Shown here one piece after another: positions 25,804 through 33,451 of a stretch of DNA of 63,651 nucleotides (its first letter is position 1; every line of letters starts with the position of its first letter). The position numbers and the translations under genes are program-made. Source of the stretch: VGWB01 sp964480945 (lineage in GTDB: Bacteria; Bacteroidota; Ignavibacteria; UBA10030); NCBI GenBank assembly GCA_964480945.1, contig CAYZRX010000010.1, forward strand, positions 1 through 63,651, read 5' to 3'. The notes beneath the pieces are model-generated. The model did not search any database and was not told the origin of the DNA. It was given only the letters and a program-made list of their open reading frames with translations.

Positions 25804-27144
25804 ATGCCACCAACACCCCCACATGAAATCATGGATCAACCGTCAACCAAAAGCAACGTCTCCGAGTCCAATCCCCTGTCGCAGGTCGGCATGGACAAGA
25901 AGATTGAGAAGAAGCGCTGGCCGCCGAAAAAAATCGCTGCTGTTGCCGCGGCAGTCGCCTGTGTGATCTTCGTACTCTATAGCTTCGTCCTTCGGGACAC
26001 GAGCTCGCGCCTCAACGTCGAGACCGATCGCATTACGATCTCCACCGTGGCTCGCGGACCGTTCCAGGAATTCATCCCCGTCAACGGCACCGTCCTTCCG
26101 CTGGAGACGTTCTTTCTCGACGCCGTCGAGGGCGGACGGGTGGAGAAGATCTTCATCGAGGCAGGTTCACTCGTCAAGAAAGGTGACCCCATCCTTCGAT
26201 TGACGAATTCGAACTTCCAGCTCGACGTCACGTACCGGGAAGCCCTCGTCTACGAGCAAATCAACAACGCCGAGACCCGACGCCTCGCCCTCGAACAGAA
26301 TTCGATCGCCATACGGAGCCAGCTCGCCGACGTCGAGAACTCCATGCGGCAGTCGGCGCTTTCCTACGTGCGGGATTCCGTCCTCGCCCAAAAACAACTG
26401 ATCGCACCCGAGGATTTCATGCGCACGCGGAACGACTATGCATACTGGCAGAAGAAACTCGCCCTCGCGCGGGACAATTTCAGACAGGACTCCCTCCTGC
26501 GCGTAAGCCAGCTCAGCCAGATCGAATCGTCCATCGGCCGACTCGACCAGAACCTCGACATGATGAAGAAGAGTGTCGACAACCTGACGGTTCGGGCTCC
26601 GATCACCGGACAACTCACCTCCTTGAATGCCGAGATCGGCGAATCGAAGTCGCCCGGGCAGCGCTTGGGACAGGTCGACGCGCTTGAAAACTTCAAAGTC
26701 CGAGCAGATATCGATGAATTCTACATCTCGCGCATCAACATCGGCCAAACGGGCGAGTTCGATTTGAACGACACGACCTACAAGCTCATCATCAAGAAGG
26801 TTTATCCGGAGGTGGCCAATGGGAGGTTTCAGGTCGACCTTCTCTTCGTCGGGACGGCTCCGAAAGGGATCCGGCGCGGACAAACCTTACAGATACGGTT
26901 GGAGCTGGGAGATCTTTCGGAGGCGCTGCTGCTGCCTCGAGGCGGATTCTATCAAAAGACCGGCGGCCAGTGGGTCTATGTCCTCGACGCTTCCGGAGAT
27001 TTGGCCGTGAAGCGCGCGATCAAGCTCGGGCGACAGAACCCGCAGATGTTTGAGGTGCTCGAGGGACTCGCGCCCGGCGACCGGGTTATTACTTCATCGT
27101 ACGACAACTTCGGCGATATCGACAAACTGGTTCTTAAGCGTTGA
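25804..27144 (+). CDS. HlyD/MacA-type periplasmic adaptor of an ABC exporter
   Basis: A 446-aa membrane-fusion protein. One N-terminal transmembrane helix (about 43-63; KKIAAVAAAVACVIFVLYSF) is followed by a lipoyl/barrel-sandwich half (GGRVEKIFIEAGSLVKKGDP), an alpha-helical hairpin (about 140-255) and the second lipoyl half (VRAPITGQLTSLNAEIG). Beta-barrel and membrane-proximal domains end the protein (DRVITSSYDNFGDID). It should link the inner-membrane permeases to an outer-membrane channel, but no TolC-like gene is in the window. Three in-frame ATGs exist (25804, 25831, 25891). The one at 25891 begins MDKKIEKKRWPPKK, which looks like the usual family N-terminus. First gene of the cluster. 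Confidence 0.9.
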   Translation: MPPTPPHEIMDQPSTKSNVSESNPLSQVGMDKKIEKKRWPPKKIAAVAAAVACVIFVLYSFVLRDTSSRLNVETDRITISTVARGPFQEFIPVNGTVLPLETFFLDAVEGGRVEKIFIEAGSLVKKGDPILRLTNSNFQLDVTYREALVYEQINNAETRRLALEQNSIAIRSQLADVENSMRQSALSYVRDSVLAQKQLIAPEDFMRTRNDYAYWQKKLALARDNFRQDSLLRVSQLSQIESSIGRLDQNLDMMKKSVDNLTVRAPITGQLTSLNAEIGESKSPGQRLGQVDALENFKVRADIDEFYISRINIGQTGEFDLNDTTYKLIIKKVYPEVANGRFQVDLLFVGTAPKGIRRGQTLQIRLELGDLSEALLLPRGGFYQKTGGQWVYVLDASGDLAVKRAIKLGRQNPQMFEVLEGLAPGDRVITSSYDNFGDIDKLVLKR

Positions 27145-27161
27145 CGACGGCATACCTCACG

Positions 27162-27500
27162 ATGGGCGATTTCAGGGAAGAGCAGGTCTGGAGAGAGGCG
27201 AGATTGCTCACCGCCGCTCTCTATCAATTGACGGAATCCTTCCCCGCGGAGCTCGCTTCCAGAATTCGCAGCGCGTGTTTTTCCCTCCTCGATTCCCTCA
27301 CACCACCTGACGATCCCTCTCGGCCCCGCCGGAAGGACAGCGCAGCCCGCAAAGCATCCCTCCTTGCAGAACAGCTGCACGTCGAGATTCGACAGGCATA
27401 CGAGAGAGGATTGATGGAACAATCCTCCTTCTCCGACCTCCAGGAGGAATCCAGACTCCTCCGCGAGCTTCTTCACGGTGAACCCAAAACGCAACCGTAG
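27162..27500 (+). CDS. Small four-helix-bundle-like protein
   Basis: A 112-aa cytoplasmic protein starting MGDFREEQVWREARLLTAAL. The beginning (aromatic-Arg ... VWREA ... LYQLTESFPAEL ... IRSACFSLLDSL) resembles the 'four helix bundle / 23S rRNA intervening-sequence' protein family. In that family 'F+dLxVWQKAxxL' and 'fPxxExxxLxxQirRAaxSi' are typical. The middle is divergent and charged (PPDDPSRPRRKDSAARK). The frame could also start at a TTG (27141) overlapping the adaptor's stop. It lies between adaptor and ATPase genes in the same orientation, so it is probably co-expressed. Its role there is unknown. Confidence 0.6.
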   Translation: MGDFREEQVWREARLLTAALYQLTESFPAELASRIRSACFSLLDSLTPPDDPSRPRRKDSAARKASLLAEQLHVEIRQAYERGLMEQSSFSDLQEESRLLRELLHGEPKTQP

Positions 27501-27547
27501 CGTATGATAACTGAACAACGCCACACCACACATGTAGGAGATAGAAC

Positions 27548-28237
27548 ATGATCAAAACGAGAAATCTTCGACGCGTCTACACAACGGACGAGGTCGAGAC
27601 CACCGCCCTAAACAACGTGAACATCGACATTCAGGAGGGTGAGTTCGTAGCTATCATGGGGCCTTCCGGCTGCGGCAAGTCCACGCTGCTGAACATCCTC
27701 GGCCTGCTCGACAACCCGGACGACGGCGAGTACTACTTTCTGGACAACGAGGTTTCGAAATTCACCGAGCGGCAGCGAGCGAACATGCGCAAGGCGAACC
27801 TCGGCTTCGTCTTCCAGAGTTTCAACCTGATCGACGAGCTGACGGTCTTCGAGAACGTCGAGCTCCCGCTGTTCTATCTGGGCACTCCCTCCGCGGAGCG
27901 CGAGAAGCGGGTGAACGAGGTTCTGGAGCAAATGGCCATCATGCATAGGAAGAACCACTTCCCGCAGCAACTATCGGGCGGCCAGCAGCAGCGCGTGGCA
28001 GTCGCACGGGCGATCGTAGCCAAGCCGAAGCTGATCCTGGCGGACGAGCCCACCGGCAACCTCGATTCCGCCAACGGGAGCGAGGTCATGAAGCTCCTCT
28101 CCGACCTGAATGAGTCCGGCACCTCCATCATCATGGTGACGCACTCCGCCCACGACGCCGAGTTTGCCCACCGGATCATCCACCTCTTTGACGGTCACGT
28201 TGTAACGGAAAACATCAAAGAGCAGTTCCACGTTTGA
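27548..28237 (+). CDS. ABC transporter ATP-binding protein, LolD/MacB type (ATPase 1)
   Basis: A 229-aa ATPase with every catalytic motif intact: Walker A GPSGCGKST (38-46), Q-loop FVFQSFN, signature LSGGQQQRVAVARA (142-155), Walker B LILADEPTG, D-loop NLDS (Asp173) and H-loop MVTHS. This is the subfamily that powers FtsX-type permeases (MacB, LolCDE, BceAB). It is the first ATPase of the locus and directly precedes twelve permease genes. It could energise all or many of them, since each permease carries two FtsX half-modules in one chain and needs only an ATPase dimer. ATG preceded by GTAGGAGAT. Confidence 0.95.
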   Translation: MIKTRNLRRVYTTDEVETTALNNVNIDIQEGEFVAIMGPSGCGKSTLLNILGLLDNPDDGEYYFLDNEVSKFTERQRANMRKANLGFVFQSFNLIDELTVFENVELPLFYLGTPSAEREKRVNEVLEQMAIMHRKNHFPQQLSGGQQQRVAVARAIVAKPKLILADEPTGNLDSANGSEVMKLLSDLNESGTSIIMVTHSAHDAEFAHRIIHLFDGHVVTENIKEQFHV

Positions 28238-28315
28238 GAGGGGCAAGAGCCGCAGGTCTGAAGATCAGCGATGCGGTCATCGGCACCTGTGAAGCTGTGC
28301 CCGGAGGTGATGTCT

Positions 28316-30733
28316 ATGGTTTCGAGTTTCTTCAAGATGGCTATGCGAAGCCTGCTTCGCAATAAGACCTATGCCCTCATCAATGTTCTCGGTCTCGCTG
28401 TGGGGGTGGCTTCATGCCTGCTCATGTTCCTTGTGATCAGGTATGAACTGAGTTACGATACATTCCTTTCGAAGCGGGATCGCATCGCTCGCGTCGTCTC
28501 GGTCTTTGAGAAACCTGGCGGGCTTGTGTATTCCCCCGGCGTACCCTTCCCGGTAGCAGATGCTCTTCGCTCCGGAGATCGGCAGCTGGAAAAGGTCGCC
28601 GATCTGTACGCGGTTGAGGAGACACAGATGTCGGTGCCGGATGAACGAGGGCAGCGTGTGCAAAAGAAGTTCAAGGAACGGCGGGGCGTATTCTATGCGG
28701 AGCCGGAGATTTTCGATATCCTGGATTTCCGGTGGCTCGCCGGCGACCCGGGATCGGCACTGGCCCTCCCGCAGAACGCGGTGTTGACACGCGAGACTGC
28801 GCAGCGCTATTTCGGCGACTGGCAGACTGCGATGGGGAGGACGATCCTGTTCAAAAACAGGGATGCGTTCATCGTCGCGGGCATCGTGGAGGATTATCCT
28901 GCCAACTCGGATTTCCCGTTCAAGGTGCTTCTCTCGGAAGGATCCATCAGGGCCGGCCAGGAAAAAATGTTCGAGGACTGGGTGAGTGTGAACGGAACTC
29001 ACCACTGCTACGTGCTGCTCCGACCGGGAGCCACAACGAACGAGCTTGACGCGTTCCTGGCTTCGCTCGTCACGGCAAACAAACCCCCGGAGTATCTCAC
29101 CGACCGTCTCGCGTCCCAGCGCCTTGCCGACATGCATTTCGACGATCGATACGAAACGTTTTCCGGCCGCACGTTCAGCAGGGAGCTGATCGCGGCCGTC
29201 GCTCTTATCGCTCTCTTTCTCCTCATCACTGCGTGCGTGAACTACATCAACCTGTCAACCGCGCTAGCGGTGAACCGATCCCGAGAGGTTGCAGTCCGTA
29301 AGGTGCTCGGCGGCGGTCGGACCCAGCTGATGGTGCAGTTCCTTGCGGAGACGGCCGTCATCTCGTTTTGTGCCGTTCTTGCCGGCGTCGTGATCGCCGA
29401 GGTTGCGCTTCCCTTTCTGAGTCGGCTACTCGAGGTGCCGTTCCATCTCAGCCCCTTCGGCGATCCGGGCGTCCTTGGGCTTCTCGCCGCGATAGGTGTT
29501 GCCGTGACGGTGCTGTCGGGCTCCTATCCGGCGCTGATGCTCTCGGGCTTCGATCCCATTGCGGCACTCCGGAGTAAGACGGCGACCGGACTGGTCGGGG
29601 GAATAACACTTCGGCGAACACTCGTCGTCCTGCAGTTTACGATTGCACAGATGCTCATTTTTGGCATGGTCGTCGTCGTGAGCCAAATGGATTTCTTCCG
29701 GAACAAATCCCTGGGATTTGACGAGGCCTCCGTCGTGACGGTCCCGGTGCCCAATGACAGTCTGAGCCGAAGCAAGATGGACGTGTTGAAAGGCCGTCTT
29801 CTGGCGAAATCGGGCATCAGCAGCGTAAGTTTCAGCGTGTACAGCGCATCCGACAACATTCACTGGGTCAGCGACTTTGTGTTCGACAGATCCGCGACGA
29901 AGACGGACTTCAATGCCGAGCTCAAATGGGCGGATGCCGACTTTCTCAAGACCTGCGGCATTCAAATCGTCGCCGGAAGACCCTATCAGCAGAGCGACGC
30001 GGTGCGGGAAGTCGTTGTGAATGAAGCGCTCGTCCGGAGGCTCGGACTCCGCAGCCCGCAGGAAATCCTTGGGAAAGAAGTCCGGTTTTGGGATGGAAAG
30101 GTTTCGGCATCGGTGGTCGGCGTTGTGAAGGACTTTCAGCAGTCTTCGCTTCGTCAACCCCTTGCGCCTGTCATGCTCGGTTGCTGGAAAGAAACCTATC
30201 AGCTGGTCAACATCAAGCTCCGACCGGGACCGCCAGCGCCAACGCTCGCGGCGATTGAGCGTCTCTGGAACGAAACGTACCCGGACTATGTATACGAGTA
30301 CCAATTCTTGGACGAGAAGATTGACCAGTTCTACAGGCTGGAGAACCGGCTTTCACTGATGTTCAAGGTCTTTGCCGGAATCGCGATTTTCATTTCGTGT
30401 CTTGGATTGTACGGTCTGATTGCCTTCTTGACGATTCAGCGAACGAAAGAAATAGGAATACGGAAAGTGCTTGGCGCTTCCGTTGGCAACATCATCTTCC
30501 TCCTCTCGCGCGAGTTTGTGATGCTCGTCGGCATCGCATTTGCCGTCGCAGCACCGATTGCGTATTACGTGATGAGCGGCTGGCTGGAGCGTTATGCCTT
30601 TCGGATACAAATCGGGATCGGCCTGTTCCTCTTCACGATCCTGGGAACGGTGATCATTGCCTCGCTGACAGTGGGATTGCAGGCCATCAGAGCGGCGTCC
30701 GCAAATCCCGTTGAAGCGCTGAGGCACGAGTAG
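28316..30733 (+). CDS. FtsX/MacB-type ABC permease P1
   Basis: An 805-aa permease of the fused type. The layout is TM1 (INVLGLAVGVASCLLMFLVI), first periplasmic MacB-like domain (about 45-270), FtsX module 1 (about 280-425) with coupling motif SREVAVRKVLGGGR, a central TM (LQFTIAQMLIFGMVVVV), second periplasmic domain (about 460-665) and FtsX module 2 with QRTKEIGIRKVLGAS. It ends ANPVEALRHE. The ATG at 28316 fits a GGAGGTG site 8 bases upstream better than 28310 or 28271. With P11 it forms a subfamily: GVPFPVADALR compares with GVPVPTARAVR, and DFRWLAGDPGSAL with DYRWLAGSPATAL. No ATPase domain, unlike true MacB. Confidence 0.95.
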   Translation: MVSSFFKMAMRSLLRNKTYALINVLGLAVGVASCLLMFLVIRYELSYDTFLSKRDRIARVVSVFEKPGGLVYSPGVPFPVADALRSGDRQLEKVADLYAVEETQMSVPDERGQRVQKKFKERRGVFYAEPEIFDILDFRWLAGDPGSALALPQNAVLTRETAQRYFGDWQTAMGRTILFKNRDAFIVAGIVEDYPANSDFPFKVLLSEGSIRAGQEKMFEDWVSVNGTHHCYVLLRPGATTNELDAFLASLVTANKPPEYLTDRLASQRLADMHFDDRYETFSGRTFSRELIAAVALIALFLLITACVNYINLSTALAVNRSREVAVRKVLGGGRTQLMVQFLAETAVISFCAVLAGVVIAEVALPFLSRLLEVPFHLSPFGDPGVLGLLAAIGVAVTVLSGSYPALMLSGFDPIAALRSKTATGLVGGITLRRTLVVLQFTIAQMLIFGMVVVVSQMDFFRNKSLGFDEASVVTVPVPNDSLSRSKMDVLKGRLLAKSGISSVSFSVYSASDNIHWVSDFVFDRSATKTDFNAELKWADADFLKTCGIQIVAGRPYQQSDAVREVVVNEALVRRLGLRSPQEILGKEVRFWDGKVSASVVGVVKDFQQSSLRQPLAPVMLGCWKETYQLVNIKLRPGPPAPTLAAIERLWNETYPDYVYEYQFLDEKIDQFYRLENRLSLMFKVFAGIAIFISCLGLYGLIAFLTIQRTKEIGIRKVLGASVGNIIFLLSREFVMLVGIAFAVAAPIAYYVMSGWLERYAFRIQIGIGLFLFTILGTVIIASLTVGLQAIRAASANPVEALRHE

Positions 30734-30760
30734 AGAGAGATTTGCCAAAGACCCAATATT

Positions 30761-30803
30761 CCATGATTCCATTTCTCCATCGCTCGTTATTCCACTATTC
30801 CGT
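30761..30803. repeat. Low-complexity ATTCCA/TCCATC tract in the P1-P2 spacer
   Basis: An imperfect run of ccatgattccatttctccatcg type units. The reverse complement (ggaatcatgg, gatggag) resembles the GATGGA run in the P11-P12 spacer (57719-57769), in opposite orientation. No gene or promoter was recognised in the spacer. Confidence 0.45.
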
Positions 30804-30852
30804 CACTCTGTCACTCCCGGGCGCTGGCGCCCCGACAACCTGAGGCTTCGCT

Positions 30853-33249
30853 ATGTTCGCTAACTACGTCAAGATCGCTCTGAGAAACATCCTCCGGCAT
30901 CGATCCTTCAGCATCATCAATCTCTTCGGCCTCGCGCTTGGGATGACCTGTTGCTTCCTGATGATGATGTGGGTCGTGGACGAGATGAGCTGGGATAAGT
31001 TTCATACGAACGCCGGCACGCTCTACCGCGTTGAACAGGACCAGCCCACGCCGCAGGGGCCGTTTCACGTCTACCTCACACCTGATCCGATGGGGCCCGC
31101 TCTGCTCGCCGAACTCCCGGAAGTCCAAAATGCTTCACGAGTCGCGTTCCCGGGGGTGCTCCTCGTCCGCGCAGGAGAAAAGGTTTTTTACGAAAGCAAT
31201 GCGGCCACCGTCGATCCATCGTATCTGGAGATGTTCTCGTTCCCACTCGTACGAGGGGACAGCAAGACCGCTTTGCGTGATCCCTCGTCCATCGTGCTAA
31301 CTGAGGAGGTGGCTCAGAAGTACTTCGGCAACGATGATCCTCTCGGGAAGACTCTGCTGGTCAATTCCAAGTACCCTTTCACCGTCACAGGGATCTTACG
31401 GAACCTGCCGACGAACACCAATCTCCGGTCGAATATCCTGCTTCCGTTTGCCTTCGAAAAGACAAGGGGCGTCGAGCTTGAGAGTTGGGGCCGGAATCAC
31501 ATCGTGACGTGGGTGCAGCTTCATGAAGGTCAGGATGTTGCAGAAGTCAACGCCAAAATCTCCGAACTCCGGCGGCGGCATATGTTGGATCAACTTCGCG
31601 GCACTCCGGGGGCGCCCCAGAATCCCCAGGTGAGTGATGTGCGCTTCGAGCTGATGCCGTTGCCCGATCTTCGCCTCTACGGGAGGTTCGGGTTCGGGCA
31701 ATCGATCGGCAGCATTCAGAGTGTCTCCCTCTTTTCTGCGCTGGCGGTGTTCATTCTTCTCATCGCAAGCATCAATTTCATGAACCTTTCGACCGCGCGG
31801 TCGGCAACCAGGGCAAAGGAGGTCGGCCTCAGAAAGGTCCTCGGTGCGAATCGCACCTCGCTTGCGCGGGAATTCTACGGCGAATCGACCCTGATGACGG
31901 TTCTCGCGGCAATTCTCTCGCTGGTGTTCATCGAGCTGTTGTTGCCCCTCTTCAACGCTGTCTCGGGAAAGGAGTTCTCTTTCACGAGTCCATTCCACGC
32001 GGAGTATCTCTCTGCGATGGGCTTGGTGGTGATCCTGACAGCCGCACTCTCCGGCACCTATCCAGCGCTCTTGTTGTCCGCGTTTCAACCCATCGAGGTT
32101 TTGAAAGGGAGGTTTCTCTCGGGTGGCAGGGGCACTGTTCTGCGGAGACTGCTCGTCGTGTTCCAGTTCTCTTTGTCCATCATCATGATCGTCGGTATGT
32201 TTGGGATGTCACGGCAGCTTGACTACATGAGGGGGAGGAATCCGGGGTATGACAAGGAGCAGCTGATCTATCTCCCGCTCCGCGGCGAGACGCAACAACG
32301 GTATGCCTCTTTCAAAGAGAGGCTCGTCAACGATCCATTAATCGTTGGTGTGAGCGGCACGTATGACCCTCCGACATCCATGAACGCGAACGGAGGAGGA
32401 GCGGATTGGGAAGGAAAGGATCCGAATTTCAGGCCGCTGATCGGATACGGGGCTGTCGATTACGACTACGTGCAGACCATGAAGATCTCGCTCGCAGAAG
32501 GGAGATCGTTCTCGCGAAACTATGGCTCCGATTCGACAACGGGCGTGCTGGTCAATGAGGCCGTGGCGAAGCTGATGGGAGGAGGGTCAGTCGTCGGCAA
32601 GAGATTCACATGGGCAAACAACGGAACGATCGTCGGCGTGATGAAGGACTACCACTACTCCAGGCTCCAGAGCGCTATCGAACCATTGGCGGTCTATCTT
32701 GTGCCCTCAAAGGCTAACTATGCCATCGTCCGGCTCCAGGCGGGAAACGTCGCCGGTTCGCTTGATCGTGTTAAAGCTGCATGGGAGAAGGTGAATTCGT
32801 CTTACCCATTTGAATACAGATTCTTCGATGAAGATTTTGCCCGAATGTTTCAAACCGATCAGCGCATGGTGACGCTCTTCCGGTACGCGTCCCTCTTCGC
32901 CATGATCGTTGCCTGTCTGGGCCTGTTCGGACTCGCTTCCTACATGGCTGAGCAACGCACACGGGAGATCGGCATCCGGAAAGTCCTGGGTGCATCCGTC
33001 CCCCACATTACCGCGTTGCTCTCGAAAGAATTCGTGAAGTGGGTGCTGGTCGCGAACATCGTGGCGTGGCCTGTGGCGTATTTCCTGTTGGAGAAGTTGC
33101 TGCAGAATTATGCTTATCGCACCCCGTTTCTCTGGTGGCTCTATCCGCTCGCGTTCCTGATCACGGTGGGGGTTGCGTTGGTTACGGTAAGCTCTCAGTC
33201 GATTAAAGCCGCGTCGATGAATCCGGTAGAGACATTGAGGTATGAATGA
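30853..33249 (+). CDS. FtsX/MacB-type ABC permease P2
   Basis: 798 aa, same eight-segment fused layout as P1. TM1 is INLFGLALGMTCCFLMMMWV. Coupling motifs are AKEVGLRKVLGANRTS (module 1, about residue 320) and RTREIGIRKVLGASV (module 2, about 700). The tail is AASMNPVETLRYE. The second periplasmic domain carries GGADWEGKDPNF, a Trp-Glu-Gly motif shared with P5 and P6, which places these three in one subfamily. The 119-bp spacer before it is low-complexity (tccatgattccatttctcc...). A ghost of a permease C-terminus lies 12 bp after its stop codon. Confidence 0.95.
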   Translation: MFANYVKIALRNILRHRSFSIINLFGLALGMTCCFLMMMWVVDEMSWDKFHTNAGTLYRVEQDQPTPQGPFHVYLTPDPMGPALLAELPEVQNASRVAFPGVLLVRAGEKVFYESNAATVDPSYLEMFSFPLVRGDSKTALRDPSSIVLTEEVAQKYFGNDDPLGKTLLVNSKYPFTVTGILRNLPTNTNLRSNILLPFAFEKTRGVELESWGRNHIVTWVQLHEGQDVAEVNAKISELRRRHMLDQLRGTPGAPQNPQVSDVRFELMPLPDLRLYGRFGFGQSIGSIQSVSLFSALAVFILLIASINFMNLSTARSATRAKEVGLRKVLGANRTSLAREFYGESTLMTVLAAILSLVFIELLLPLFNAVSGKEFSFTSPFHAEYLSAMGLVVILTAALSGTYPALLLSAFQPIEVLKGRFLSGGRGTVLRRLLVVFQFSLSIIMIVGMFGMSRQLDYMRGRNPGYDKEQLIYLPLRGETQQRYASFKERLVNDPLIVGVSGTYDPPTSMNANGGGADWEGKDPNFRPLIGYGAVDYDYVQTMKISLAEGRSFSRNYGSDSTTGVLVNEAVAKLMGGGSVVGKRFTWANNGTIVGVMKDYHYSRLQSAIEPLAVYLVPSKANYAIVRLQAGNVAGSLDRVKAAWEKVNSSYPFEYRFFDEDFARMFQTDQRMVTLFRYASLFAMIVACLGLFGLASYMAEQRTREIGIRKVLGASVPHITALLSKEFVKWVLVANIVAWPVAYFLLEKLLQNYAYRTPFLWWLYPLAFLITVGVALVTVSSQSIKAASMNPVETLRYE

Positions 33250-33261
33250 GGGCAAGGCACG

Positions 33262-33282
33262 ATCGAGGCGCTGAGGGATGAA
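33262..33282 (+). repeat. Ghost of a permease C-terminus in the P2-P3 spacer
   Basis: ATC GAG GCG CTG AGG GAT GAA reads I-E-A-L-R-D-E, the near-universal permease ending, with no permease body in front of it. It begins 12 bp after the stop of P2. The next ~45 bases (33283-33330) closely resemble bases 50236-50279 in the P8-P9 spacer (...gaatcgsaa...caaatgacrgaagcrcgaa...). Confidence 0.5.
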
Positions 33283-33451
33283 GAGGCAAGAATCGGAAAT
33301 TTCAAACAAAGTCAAATGACGGAAGCGCGAACATTCTCGCTCGTTGTTGCGTGCTTCCTGCCCGCCTCAAAGTGTCGAACAAAGCAGGCAGGTGAGATTC
33401 GCTCTCCATGGTTGTTCGTTAGAACCACCATATGACGCTGGAGGCATGTCG

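Noticed and set aside
28316..30733. Calling the permeases MacB
   Set aside because: MacB carries its own ATPase domain and a single FtsX module; these chains have two FtsX modules and no ATPase domain.
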